The notes below the pieces were generated by a model. It searched no databases. It was not told where the DNA came from and was given only the letters and a program-made list of their open reading frames with translations. A DNA stretch of 44,020 bases from assembly GCA_029990205.1 (NCBI GenBank), contig JAPEKQ010000004.1, forward strand, positions 102,911-146,930. The letters run 5' to 3'. Both the position numbers and the translations under genes were made by a program. Positions 7,809 to 16,036 of this stretch are shown here, in pieces. The stretch's first letter is position 1. Every line of letters starts with the position of its first letter. This DNA comes from a bacterium. Its GTDB lineage: Bacteria; Joyebacterota; Joyebacteria; Joyebacterales; Joyebacteraceae.

Positions 7809-8084
7809 CTAGTCGATGATCTCGACCGTCGCCTTGTGCTCGGCCTTCGTGGCCGCCGCCCCGACGATGGCACGCATCGCCTTGGCCGTACGACCGTTCT
7901 TACCGATCACGCGTCCCTTGTCCTCGTCCGCGACACGCACCTCGTAGACGATCATGTCACCCTTTGAGGTCTCAGTTACCTGGACCGCATCGGGGTTCGT
8001 CACGAGACCGCGCGCCACATACTCGACGAGATCCTGGAGCGAGAAGTCGTCGCTACCAGAGGTTCTGGTCTCCTCGTCGAACAT
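7809..8084 (-). CDS. khpA: KH-domain RNA-binding protein KhpA
   Basis: This is a 91-residue single KH-domain protein. The nucleic-acid-binding GxxG loop reads IGKNGRTAKAMR, at about residues 62-73, after EVRVADEDKGRV. An acidic N-terminal lead (DEETRTSGSDDF) precedes the helix LQDLVEYVARGLVTNPDAV. KhpA (formerly YlqC) sits between rpsP and rimM in many bacteria, exactly as here, and acts with KhpB in post-transcriptional control in Gram-positives. The partner gene khpB is not in the window. Confidence 0.95.
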   Translation of the reverse strand: MFDEETRTSGSDDFSLQDLVEYVARGLVTNPDAVQVTETSKGDMIVYEVRVADEDKGRVIGKNGRTAKAMRAIVGAAATKAEHKATVEIID

Positions 8085-8133
8085 CGCGCCAACCTTTCCG
8101 GGAGACTGCGAGGTAAACGAAGGACGTCAGCCG

Positions 8134-8775
8134 TTAGGCGTCGGTCTTGGTCTCGTCTCCTTCAGCGCTCCCCTGTTCGTCCGCCGGTGTCTCCTCGGCG
8201 GGCTCGGGGTCAGCCGCGGGCTCATCGGCAGGAGCCTCCACCACAGCATCACCCTCAGCGGGTTCGACGGCCGCTTCGCCGCTCTCGTCCGAAGCCTCAG
8301 CTTCGACCTCAGCGACCGCATCAGCCTCGGCCGGAGCCTCGGCGGCGGGAGCGTCGTCAACCGGCGCCGCAGCCTCCTTGGCTTCCTTCTCGGCCTCAGC
8401 CTGCTTCTTGCCCTTCTTCTCTTCCTTCTTGCGCCGCTCCATCGCGGCTCTGGCCTCGATCTTCTTCCGGGCCTCTTCCTCGATGTGCGCGAGCTCATCG
8501 TAGGAACGACCCTTCTTCATCTCGTGCCAGGTCTCCATGATGCCGATGCGCGAGAACAGAGCACGAACCGTCTCGGACGGCTGCGCGCCCTTGCTGAGCC
8601 AGTCGATGGCCTTCTCGCTCTTCAGGTTGATATCCGCCGGATCCTTCAGCGGATCGTAGTAACCGAGCTGCTCAATGAAGCGCCCATCTCTCGGGGCGCG
8701 GGAGTCGGCGACGACGATCCTGAAGAACGCCATGTGCCGGGCACCCTTACGCTGCAGTCTGATGCGAACTGCCAC
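8134..8775 (-). CDS. rpsP: 30S ribosomal protein S16 with long acidic C-terminal extension
   Basis: Residues 1-80 are a standard S16: MAVRIRLQRKGARHMAFFRIVVADSR is split here as MAVRIRLQRKGARH and FFRIVVADSRAPRDG, then IEQLGYYDPL and WLSKGAQPSETVRALFSR. S16 is normally about 80-90 residues, but this one is 213. The extra part begins with a charged helix (EEEARKKIEARAAMERRKKEEKKGKK) given here only as positions about 105-135. It continues as an Ala/Glu/Pro/Asp-rich, probably disordered tail with EAPAE- and DEPAA-like repeats. Such tails on S16 occur in some Bacteroidetes-type genomes, which agrees with the suggested lineage. The gene follows ffh by 43 bases. Confidence 0.95.
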   Translation of the reverse strand: MAVRIRLQRKGARHMAFFRIVVADSRAPRDGRFIEQLGYYDPLKDPADINLKSEKAIDWLSKGAQPSETVRALFSRIGIMETWHEMKKGRSYDELAHIEEEARKKIEARAAMERRKKEEKKGKKQAEAEKEAKEAAAPVDDAPAAEAPAEADAVAEVEAEASDESGEAAVEPAEGDAVVEAPADEPAADPEPAEETPADEQGSAEGDETKTDA

Positions 8776-8818
8776 TCGTGTTCCTCCTCAAAAGAAGTGT
8801 GCTGCCGGGAAGTGCCGG

Positions 8819-10144
8819 CTACCCTCCGAACGGGTTGAGACCCGGAAGGCCTCGTCGCCCCTGCTTCCCGAACTGCTTCATCATCTTCTTCATCGACTCG
8901 AACTGCCTGAGCAGACGGTTGACATCCTGGACGGTCGTGCCGCTTCCGGCGGAGATCCGCTTCCTTCGGCTTCCGTCGATGATGACAGGCTTCCGTCGCT
9001 CCTCCGGCGTCATCGAGTTGATGATGGCCTCGACTCTGTCGAGGGCGTTCTCATCCACCGCTGACTGACTCACCTTGCCCATGCCGGGTATCATCGACAT
9101 GAGCTGGTCCATCGGCCCCATCTTCTTGAGCGCCTGAAGCTGCTCGTAGAAGTCCTCGAGGGTGAACGTCTGCTTCCTGAGCTTCTCCTCGAGTTTGGCG
9201 GCCTGCTCGACATCAGCGGCGTCCTGGACCTTTTCCACGAGGGTGACGATGTCACCCATTCCGAGGATCCGCGATGCGACGCGGTCCGGGTGGAACGGTT
9301 CCAGGGCATCCAGTTTCTCGCCCACACTGGCGAACTTGATCGGCCTGCCCGTGACCGCCCGCAGCGAGACGGCCGCGCCTCCGCGCGTGTCTCCGTCCAT
9401 CTTCGTCAGCACGGCCCCTGTGAAATCGAGCCGATCGACGAACTCCTGCGCCACGTTCACGGCGTCCTGACCTGTCATGCTGTCGAGAACGAGCAGGACT
9501 TCAGCCGGCTTCGTCGCCGCCTTGATCCGCTCGAGCTCCTGCATGAGCTCCTCGTCCACGTGGAGACGGCCCGCCGTGTCCAGAATAACGACATCGGCTC
9601 CGCGCGCACCGGCCTCTTCGACAGCCGTGGTCGTGATCTCGACCGGATCGGCGTCGGGGCGGCCCGTGTGAACCGGCACATCCAGCTGCAAGGCCAGCGT
9701 CGAGAGCTGATCCTGTGCAGCCGGCCGGTACGTATCGGCCGCCGCGAGGAGAGGGTGCTTTCCGCGCTGCTTCAGGAACCGAGCGAGCTTCGCGCAGAAG
9801 GTCGTCTTACCCGACCCCTGCAACCCGACGATCATGATGACCGCGGGCGTTCCCGTCGGAATCCTGAAGGGCTCTCCCGTGTCGCCCAGGAGCTTCACCA
9901 GCTCGTTATGGACGACCTTCACCACCTGCTGGCCCGGGGTCAGACTGTTGAGCACGTCCTCGCCGACCGCGCGAACCTTCACGTCGTCGACAAACTTCCG
10001 AGCGACCTTGAAGTTCACATCGGCTTCGAGGAGCGCGCGCCTGACCTCACGCATGGCCTCTTCGATGTTGGACTCTGAGAGTCTGCCGCGGCCGGTCAAC
10101 GACTTGAACGCGCTTTGCAGACGGTCCGAAAGCTGATCGAACAT
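8819..10144 (-). CDS. ffh: Signal recognition particle GTPase Ffh (SRP54)
   Basis: Ffh binds signal peptides of nascent chains and 4.5S RNA and docks with FtsY for delivery to the Sec translocon. The start is ATG at 10142-10144 (MFDQLSDRLQSAFK), with GGAAGG upstream; an earlier in-frame Met has no support. The 441-residue protein has the N domain with ALLEADVNFKV, and the GTPase domain with GLQGSGKTTFCAKLARFL, DTAGRLHVDEELM, TKMDGDTRGGAAVS and GMGDIVTLVEKV. The C-terminal Met-rich M domain (MGPMDQLMSMIPGMGK...FESMKKMMKQFG) follows. The length is normal. It is the first gene of a nine-gene translation block and has its own promoter. Confidence 0.97.
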   Translation of the reverse strand: MFDQLSDRLQSAFKSLTGRGRLSESNIEEAMREVRRALLEADVNFKVARKFVDDVKVRAVGEDVLNSLTPGQQVVKVVHNELVKLLGDTGEPFRIPTGTPAVIMIVGLQGSGKTTFCAKLARFLKQRGKHPLLAAADTYRPAAQDQLSTLALQLDVPVHTGRPDADPVEITTTAVEEAGARGADVVILDTAGRLHVDEELMQELERIKAATKPAEVLLVLDSMTGQDAVNVAQEFVDRLDFTGAVLTKMDGDTRGGAAVSLRAVTGRPIKFASVGEKLDALEPFHPDRVASRILGMGDIVTLVEKVQDAADVEQAAKLEEKLRKQTFTLEDFYEQLQALKKMGPMDQLMSMIPGMGKVSQSAVDENALDRVEAIINSMTPEERRKPVIIDGSRRKRISAGSGTTVQDVNRLLRQFESMKKMMKQFGKQGRRGLPGLNPFGG

Positions 10145-10286
10145 GCGCAGCCGCCAACCTTCCCACGGGATCCGCGCGTCGAGGCCGCACACCGAGGCGA
10201 CAACGACGAGTAGAGAGGGTCACGGACCCAGGACACACAGAACCAACACGGCCCTTTCCAGAGCAAAGACATCCCCTGCCCCGGCT

Positions 10287-10302
10287 GGACTCTCGCGAGT
10301 CC
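10287..10302. other. Hairpin in the ffh leader
   Basis: GGACTC (10287-10292) and GAGTCC (10297-10302) form a perfect 6-bp stem around TCGC. The hairpin lies between the promoter at 10330-10358 and the ffh start, so it would be in the transcribed leader of about 180 bases. It may be a leader structure or part of a weak terminator for the upstream gene. Confidence 0.4.
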
Positions 10303-10329
10303 CGGGCCTACAAGTGGTACAGCCTTGAG

Positions 10330-10358
10330 AATATACCAGTAAGACAGATATCACGCAA
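10330..10358 (-). promoter_or_regulatory. Sigma70-type promoter of the ffh block
   Basis: On the minus strand TTGCGT (10353-10358) and TATATT (10330-10335) are separated by 17 bases in an AT-rich patch between the amidohydrolase stop and ffh. The -10 box is strong and the -35 box is partial. Confidence 0.45.
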
Positions 10359-10420
10359 GAGGAAAAGCGTACGGAGAGACAGTCTGGGCAGAGCGGATGG
10401 GCGAAGAAGCCGTAACCGAC

Positions 10421-11251
10421 CTATCTGTGAGGAGTTGCATCTGAACGAGCGGCCAGCTCCTCCCTCACTCCGGGGATGGTCGACGCCAGCGCCGACCGGA
10501 GGACCTCGAAGCGCTCGTCGTCGAGCAGGCCCGTCCATTCGTCCATGAACGTCTTCTTGAACTCGACAGCCAGGCAGCACGATGACCTCGGGAACCGTCC
10601 GTGGATCCATCGCGTGAAGTCGCCACCTGTGAACTTCACGTTCTCGCGGACGTCGAGCGGCTCCCCGCCGGTGTCGTACGAGCTGAGGTCCGTGATGAAC
10701 CGGTCGATGAGACCGCGCCACCTCTCGCCGTCGGTGTTGCCGGTCCCGACGATGACGACCGGGTTGTGCTCCGGATCGGCGGGGCTGCCGTCCGGACCAT
10801 CCGGCATGTGATTGTAGCTGTGCAGGTCGAGGACGACGAACGCGCCGTATTCCCTCTCGAGCCGCGCCAGGAACTCCTCCATCGCTTCGTAGAACGCGTC
10901 GTGGAGCGCGTACGAACGTTCGAGTTCCAGTTCGTCGGGCTGTTCGCGCCAGACCCGGAGTCCCCACGCATCTTCGGGCGTGAGGTAGACGGCCTTCGCG
11001 CGCCTGCGGTTCATGTCCGCCTCGAACCTCGACGTGCGGACGATCAGCCGCGCGTCACCGACGACAGTGAGTCGCCCGGTGTGCGGGTCCTCATCGCGAA
11101 GCCGCTGCGCCTCGGTGACGTTCATGATCTTGAGGAGTGATGGCCGGACAGCGTGTCCGTCGTGGATCGCCGTAGCGACGATCGGTCCGAACCCGTCCAA
11201 TGAGAAGTGCACGCGACTCTCACCGCCGCGACTCGCGTCGCGCGAGGTCAC
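10421..11251 (-). CDS. N-formylglutamate amidohydrolase family protein
   Basis: The 276-residue protein has the conserved landmarks of the N-formylglutamate amidohydrolase / zinc-carboxypeptidase-like family. These are AIHDGHAVRP near residue 27, SRFEADMNRRR near 75, VVLDLHSYNH near 140, and FTGGDFTRWIHGRFP followed by LAVEFKKTFMDEWTG near 225-245. The His and Glu residues in these motifs would bind the metal. In histidine degradation the enzyme releases formate from N-formylglutamate, but no other hut gene is present. Many family members act on other N-acyl amino acids or cell-wall amides, so the substrate is open. It overlaps rpe by four bases (ATGA), so it is translationally coupled at the end of the block. 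Confidence 0.85.
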   Translation of the reverse strand: MTSRDASRGGESRVHFSLDGFGPIVATAIHDGHAVRPSLLKIMNVTEAQRLRDEDPHTGRLTVVGDARLIVRTSRFEADMNRRRAKAVYLTPEDAWGLRVWREQPDELELERSYALHDAFYEAMEEFLARLEREYGAFVVLDLHSYNHMPDGPDGSPADPEHNPVVIVGTGNTDGERWRGLIDRFITDLSSYDTGGEPLDVRENVKFTGGDFTRWIHGRFPRSSCCLAVEFKKTFMDEWTGLLDDERFEVLRSALASTIPGVREELAARSDATPHR

Positions 11252-11925
11252 AGCCGTCCGCCCTCGGCGGCGTCGCGAATCGCTCCGACCGCGGCGGCCG
11301 GATCATCCGCGCAGAACACGGCGGAGCCGGCCACGAGCACCTCTCCACCGTTGGACGCGACGGTCGGCGCCGTCGTCACGGAGACGCCGCCGTCGACCTC
11401 GATGAGCACGCCGAGCCCGCGCTCGCGCTTCCAGTCCGCGATCTGTCTGAGCTTCGGCATCACATCCGCCATGAAGCTCTGCCCCGCGAAGCCGGGATTG
11501 ACCGTCATGACGAGGACCATGTCGATCAGCTCCAGCCAGGGCTCGATGCGCGAAGCCTCGGTCGGTGGATTGATGGAGAGTCCCGGCTTCGCCCCCGCGT
11601 CGCGGATGGCGTCGATCAGCGGTCGCGGATCCTCGGCGACCTCCGTGTGGAAGACGACGTAGTCGGCGCCCGCGTCGATGAACGACTGTGCGTACCGTTC
11701 GGGTTCGGTGATCATGAGGTGCGCGTCGACCGGCAGGTCCGTCGCGCGGCGAACCGCCTCGACGATGAACGGTCCCATCGTCAGGTTCGGCACGAAGTGC
11801 CCGTCCATCACGTCGACGTGAATGAGGTCGGCGCCGCCATCCTCGATCCGCTTGAGTTCGTCGCCCAGCCGCGTGAAGTCGGCCGCGAGGATCGACGGTG
11901 CGATCTGGATCCGTCCGATACCCAT
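11248..11925 (-). CDS. rpe: Ribulose-phosphate 3-epimerase
   Basis: Rpe interconverts ribulose-5-phosphate and xylulose-5-phosphate in the pentose phosphate pathway. The 225-residue TIM barrel shows all family motifs: IAPSILAADFTRLGDEL, HVDVMDGHFVPNLTMGP with the metal-binding His and Asp, DAHLMITEPERY, FHTEV, LVMTVNPGFAGQSF and EVDGGV. The C-terminal phosphate-binding segment reads LVAGSAVF. It lies 18 bases after the PASTA gene. The rsmB...PASTA...rpe order resembles the Firmicutes rsmB-prkC-rsgA-rpe cluster. Confidence 0.96.
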   Translation of the reverse strand: MGIGRIQIAPSILAADFTRLGDELKRIEDGGADLIHVDVMDGHFVPNLTMGPFIVEAVRRATDLPVDAHLMITEPERYAQSFIDAGADYVVFHTEVAEDPRPLIDAIRDAGAKPGLSINPPTEASRIEPWLELIDMVLVMTVNPGFAGQSFMADVMPKLRQIADWKRERGLGVLIEVDGGVSVTTAPTVASNGGEVLVAGSAVFCADDPAAAVGAIRDAAEGGRL

Positions 11926-11943
11926 GCTCCGTGCTCTCCTTCC

Positions 11944-12846
11944 CTAGCCCTTCCCGATGCGCAGCGTGATGCCGTCGCCCTCGTTGACACGCGCGCCCGC
12001 CGGGGGTTCCTGAACGATGACGACGTCCCGCAGCGCTCCGCTCCGACTCCTGCCTCGTTCGTACTTCGTCGACCGGACCACGAGACCGAGTCCCTCCGCG
12101 ATGACCCTCGCCTCCTCGGGGGTCTTCCCGATGAGCGATGGCATGACGAGCTCCAGAGGCCTTGGACCGAGGCTGACGATGAGCCGCAGACCCGTACCCG
12201 CCGGGTGAACCGCGTCCGCTCCGGGATCGCTCCCGACGACCATCCCTCGTTCGACGGCCGTCGTGTGGATCTCGACGATCTCGGAGACGGCGAACCCTGC
12301 GCTCTCAGCGTCGATCTGGGCCTGCCGCGCCGGCATCCCCGCGAGTCTCGGAACGGCTCTGAGGTCGAGCCCCGTGCTCGTGATGACGGCCACGGTCCGC
12401 CCGCGCTTGATGTCGGTGCCCGCCGGCGGGATCTGCACGAGGACGCTCCCCGCGGGAACCTCCGGATCGGGGCGCTCGGTGTCGACGCGTATCCCCAGCC
12501 CGACGGCCTCGGCCGCGGTCGTCGCTTCGACGAGTGAGCGTCCGACGAGGTCCGGTGCGGGAACAAGATCTCCCTGTCGAACGAGGAGCGGCATGACGAC
12601 GTAGTTGACGAGCAGGAACGCGATGCAGAACGCCGCGGCCACGGCTGAGGCGTAGAACCCGACGCGGCGCGCGACCTGCCGGACCCGCTCGCGGAGCTCA
12701 CCCGCGTCCCGTTCGGACGGCTGCGGGTGCTCCGACCAACGCCTTGGCGCCGTCTTTGTCTCCGGCGCCGCGTCGCTCTTCGGTGTCCTCTCGTGCTCCG
12801 GTGCCGGACGGCCCTCCGGCTCCCGTTCGGTCAGCTCTTCGTTCAT
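11944..12846 (-). CDS. Membrane-anchored PASTA-domain protein without a kinase
   Basis: The protein has 300 residues. Residues 1-50 are hydrophilic and charged, and would be cytoplasmic. Residues of about 60-88 form one membrane segment (ASAVAAAFCIAFLLVNYVVM). Three PASTA repeats follow outside, beginning near VPAPDLVGRSLVEATTAAEA, RAVPRLAGMPARQAQIDAES and VMPSLIGKTPEEARVIAEG. Each has the typical basic-V-P / DLVG / A-E / G-L pattern, and they are joined by V-Q-I-P-P-A-G-type strands. PASTA domains bind peptidoglycan fragments or related ligands. There is no Ser/Thr kinase or transpeptidase domain. Start and stop overlap rsmB by four bases, so the genes are coupled. Confidence 0.9.
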   Translation of the reverse strand: MNEELTEREPEGRPAPEHERTPKSDAAPETKTAPRRWSEHPQPSERDAGELRERVRQVARRVGFYASAVAAAFCIAFLLVNYVVMPLLVRQGDLVPAPDLVGRSLVEATTAAEAVGLGIRVDTERPDPEVPAGSVLVQIPPAGTDIKRGRTVAVITSTGLDLRAVPRLAGMPARQAQIDAESAGFAVSEIVEIHTTAVERGMVVGSDPGADAVHPAGTGLRLIVSLGPRPLELVMPSLIGKTPEEARVIAEGLGLVVRSTKYERGRSRSGALRDVVIVQEPPAGARVNEGDGITLRIGKG

Positions 12847-14288
12847 CCCGTGTGTCCCTCGTGGCGCTTGACCAGCCGCGCCGCGTACGCCCCGTCGATC
12901 GCGTGCTTGTGAGGCAGGATTCTAACATGGTTTCCGTCGGCGAACATCGCAGGAACGAACGGCGCCGGGTCGTCGAGCCGGAACTCAGGTCGGCTCGCGA
13001 GGAACCGCTCGATGACGCGTTCGTTCTCCTCCGGTTCGAGACTGCACGTACTGTAGACGACTCGCCCTCCGACCTTGACCAGGTCGGCCGCCTGCTGGAG
13101 GAGCTTGAGCTGGCGGCTCGCCTGCTTCGCGAAGATCCCTTGAGGATGATACCGCTCGTGGTCCTCGACGTAGCGCTTGTCGTGCGTGCGGGCCCCGAGA
13201 TCGAACTTCCACCGCGAGTCGGCCCTGCGCGCCAGCGTCCCGGTCCCCGTACAGGGAGCGTCGACCAGCACCGCGTCCGCGGAGCCCAGGACCGCGTTGG
13301 GCTCGAGTCCCCGCTGCCGCCGAAGCGCCGTGTCGAAGTCCGTTCCGCTTGACGCTGGATTGGACTGGAACACTTCGCAGTTCTTCACGCCGAGGCGCTC
13401 GATGTTGCCCCGGAGGAAATCGAGCCGATAGCGGGAGACGTCGTGCGCGACCAGCTGGCCCTGGTCCTTCATGAGTTCGGCGATGTACGTGGTCTTTCCA
13501 CCGGGAGCGGCGCAGAGGTCGATGACGGTCTCGCCGGGCGCCGGCGCGAGCAGGCGGACCGAGGCGAGCGTCGCTTCGTCCTGAACCTGGAAGAGCCCCT
13601 TCCGGAAGCTCGCGAGCTTCGTCAGGTCGCCGCCGCCGACGATCTCGAGACACTCCGGGAAGTACCTGCCCGGCCGCGCCTCCACGCCCTCCTGCTCGAG
13701 CGCGCGGGCGAGCCCGTCGCTCGTGCCCTTCAGTCCGTTGGCGCGCACGACCATGCGCGGAACCTGGTTATCGTACTCGCACAGCAGGATGGTGTCCTCG
13801 ACACCGTATCGCTCGATCCACCTGGACACGAGCACACGCGGGTGCGAGTAGACGACGCTGACGTGGCCGACCGGGTCCGTCTTGATGTCCGGGAAGTCCG
13901 GCCTGAGGCTCGACAGGATATTGCGCAGAACGGCATTCACCAGGCCCGCCGTGCCCTTGTGGCCGAACTTCCGCGCGAGCCGCACCGACTCGTTGACGGC
14001 CGCGTGCGGCGGGATCCGGTCGAGGAAATCGATCTGATAGAGCCCGAGGCGGAGCGCGTTGCGGATGGGGACGGGCAGCGACCTCAGTCCGCCTTTGACG
14101 TACTGGTCGAGCGTCCAGTCGATCCGTCCCCTCCACCGCATCACGCCGTAGCAGAGGTTCTGAATGAGAGCCTTGTCGAGTGGAGAGAGCTCCGGGTCCA
14201 TGAGTATGCGGTCGAGCTCGATGTCGATCGGCTCCGTCGTCGACTCCCACCGAGCGAGCGCCTTCAGCGCGCGATCACGGGCGGCCAT
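12843..14288 (-). CDS. rsmB: 16S rRNA (cytosine967-C5)-methyltransferase RsmB
   Basis: The start is ATG at 14286-14288 (MAARDRALKALARWE), overlapping the DUF116 gene by 14 bases. The longer open frame upstream is Arg/Ser-rich shadow sequence. The 481-residue protein has a NusB-like RNA-binding domain (about 1-150, with LDKALIQNLCYGVMRWRGRID and PHAAVNESVRLARKFG). The SAM-dependent methyltransferase domain has DLCAAPGGKTTYIAELM, VLVDAPCTGTGTLARR with the catalytic Cys, and the second Cys in VVYSTCSLEPEENE. RsmB makes m5C967 in 16S rRNA. It lies in the def-fmt-rsmB cluster typical of bacteria. Confidence 0.95.
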   Translation of the reverse strand: MAARDRALKALARWESTTEPIDIELDRILMDPELSPLDKALIQNLCYGVMRWRGRIDWTLDQYVKGGLRSLPVPIRNALRLGLYQIDFLDRIPPHAAVNESVRLARKFGHKGTAGLVNAVLRNILSSLRPDFPDIKTDPVGHVSVVYSHPRVLVSRWIERYGVEDTILLCEYDNQVPRMVVRANGLKGTSDGLARALEQEGVEARPGRYFPECLEIVGGGDLTKLASFRKGLFQVQDEATLASVRLLAPAPGETVIDLCAAPGGKTTYIAELMKDQGQLVAHDVSRYRLDFLRGNIERLGVKNCEVFQSNPASSGTDFDTALRRQRGLEPNAVLGSADAVLVDAPCTGTGTLARRADSRWKFDLGARTHDKRYVEDHERYHPQGIFAKQASRQLKLLQQAADLVKVGGRVVYSTCSLEPEENERVIERFLASRPEFRLDDPAPFVPAMFADGNHVRILPHKHAIDGAYAARLVKRHEGHTG

Positions 14289-15057
14289 CGTCCACCACCT
14301 CTCCGCCCTCACCGAGCATCGCGATCGCCGCGCGCACTGCGGCCAGATCGACCGTCGTGTCGCGACACGGACCGTTCGGCCGCTCGTTGAGGACTCCGTA
14401 GACCGGCAGCGGATAGCTGTCCCGGATGCCGCTGGTGAGATCCATCTCGCAGGCGACCGCAACGATCGCCTCCGGCTTCTTCTCCTTGATGACGCGCCGC
14501 GCCAGCGTCCCACCGGTCGCTACCGCGAGCGCCAGATCGTTCTCGTTGGCGAGTTGAAGCAACCCGGCGATGACACAGCGACCGCAGCCGCGGCAGTTTT
14601 CGATGAGACCGCCGGTGATCTTGTGCGGGCAGTCGGTCGCCTGGAGACAATGCGGAAGGAGCAGCAGGATGCGGTGCGCCCGCACTTCCGTCCGGGCCGC
14701 CTCGACGAGCGCGTTGTTGACGGCGATGAACGACCGCTTCACGCGGTCGCGGTCGATACCGAGGATGCTCGAGAGCATGAGAACCGGCGGGAACAGAATG
14801 CGTATCACGGTCGATGTGATGCGCTGCCCGAGCAGCATCCGCCGACCGGTCAGCGCGGAGACGGCGACCAGAAGAAGTCCGACCGCGATGACGATCGAAG
14901 CGATGAGCGCCGCGACCCCGATGATTCCCGGGAGTCCGGGGTAGAACGTCTCGAGCCTCGGGGAGATGAGATACCAGGCCAGCCAGGCCAACACCGCGAG
15001 CAGCAGGAGTCCACCCGCCGACATGAGGAAGAAGAGTCTCTTCTCGCCGAGACTCAC
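14275..15057 (-). CDS. DUF116 membrane protein with Cys motifs
   Basis: The protein has 260 residues with two membrane segments near the N-terminus (about 10-30 and 44-68). A cytoplasmic domain follows with many conserved Cys: LLPHCLQATDCPHKI, ENCRGCGRC, VACEMDL and GPCRDT. This is the DUF116 pattern, a family of unknown function whose Cys clusters suggest metal or Fe-S binding (inference). It overlaps fmt by four bases and rsmB by 14 bases. Its place between fmt and rsmB suggests a link to translation initiation or rRNA modification, though the family is not characterised. Confidence 0.9.
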   Translation of the reverse strand: MSLGEKRLFFLMSAGGLLLLAVLAWLAWYLISPRLETFYPGLPGIIGVAALIASIVIAVGLLLVAVSALTGRRMLLGQRITSTVIRILFPPVLMLSSILGIDRDRVKRSFIAVNNALVEAARTEVRAHRILLLLPHCLQATDCPHKITGGLIENCRGCGRCVIAGLLQLANENDLALAVATGGTLARRVIKEKKPEAIVAVACEMDLTSGIRDSYPLPVYGVLNERPNGPCRDTTVDLAAVRAAIAMLGEGGEVVDDGRP

Positions 15058-16004
15058 GTTCCCTCCTCGTCACCGAGCCGACCGCCGATCTCGGGCCGGT
15101 ACCCGCGCGCGAACTCATCCGCGGCCATTGCGCGCTTTCCTTCTGGCTTGACCTCGGTCAGACGAACCGAACCGTCGCCGACGGCGATCTCGATCCCGTC
15201 GTCGAGCGACAGGATCGTTCCCGGAGCGGCCGGCGCGCACGCCTCCCCCGACCGGGCGACCGCGGAACGCATCACGAGGAGCATCCGGCCGGCGAACCGC
15301 GTCGTGGCGCCCGGCCACGGCGTCATACCCCGGATGTGATCGTGCACCGCTCGCGCCGTGAGCGACCAGTCGATGAGTCCGTCGGCCCGCGTGAGCTTGC
15401 GCGCGTACCCGACGCGCGGGGTCCCCTGCTCCGCGCGTGGCGCTTCCCCGCGCGCGATGAGCTCCGCCGTCTCGGCGATGAGCTCGCCACCGAGTGCCGA
15501 GAGACGGTCGTAGAGCTCGCCCGCCGTCTCCTCGGGACCGATCGGTGTGCTGCGCTTCAGGATGATGGCTCCCGTGTCGACCGTTCGCGCCATGTACATC
15601 GTCGTCACACCGGTCTCGGTCTCGCCGCCGACGATGGCCCAGTTGATCGGTGCCACGCCGCGGTAGTCCGGGAGCAGCGACCCGTGGACGTTGATCGAAC
15701 CGAGCGGCGGGATGTCGAGGAGCCTCTGCTTGAGGATCTGACCGAACGCCACGACGACGAACAGGTCGGGCGCGAGCTCACGGAGACGCGCGACGAACTC
15801 GTCGGTGTTGACCGACTCCGGCTGCGCGACCTCGAGGCCGAATTCGAGCGCTGTGGTCTTGACGGGTGGCGGTGTGAGCTTCCGTCCCCGCCCCGCAGGG
15901 CGGTCGGGCTGGGTGACGACGAGCACGAGCTCGTGTCCGGCCTCGTGGAGGCTCTTGAGAGAGGGGACCGCGAAGTCCGGGGTCCCCATGAAGACGATAC
16001 GCAT
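15054..16004 (-). CDS. fmt: Methionyl-tRNA formyltransferase
   Basis: Fmt transfers a formyl group from 10-formyl-tetrahydrofolate to initiator Met-tRNA. The protein is 316 residues, normal length. Motifs are RIVFMGTPDFAVPSL at the start, TQPDRPAGRGRKL, the catalytic segment INVHGSLLPDYRGVAPINWAI (Asn and His) with the catalytic Asp in ARTVDTGAI, and the C-terminal OB-like domain starting near ARKLTRADGLIDW. It starts 32 bases after def and overlaps DUF116 by ATGA. def and fmt together handle addition and removal of the formyl group. Confidence 0.97.
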   Translation of the reverse strand: MRIVFMGTPDFAVPSLKSLHEAGHELVLVVTQPDRPAGRGRKLTPPPVKTTALEFGLEVAQPESVNTDEFVARLRELAPDLFVVVAFGQILKQRLLDIPPLGSINVHGSLLPDYRGVAPINWAIVGGETETGVTTMYMARTVDTGAIILKRSTPIGPEETAGELYDRLSALGGELIAETAELIARGEAPRAEQGTPRVGYARKLTRADGLIDWSLTARAVHDHIRGMTPWPGATTRFAGRMLLVMRSAVARSGEACAPAAPGTILSLDDGIEIAVGDGSVRLTEVKPEGKRAMAADEFARGYRPEIGGRLGDEEGT

Positions 16005-16036
16005 GTCGGCAACTCACCTGGGCGAAGTGGACTCGC

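Noticed and set aside
11200-12537. Plus-strand open frame of 445 residues
   Set aside because: It is a shadow of rpe and the PASTA gene on the other strand.
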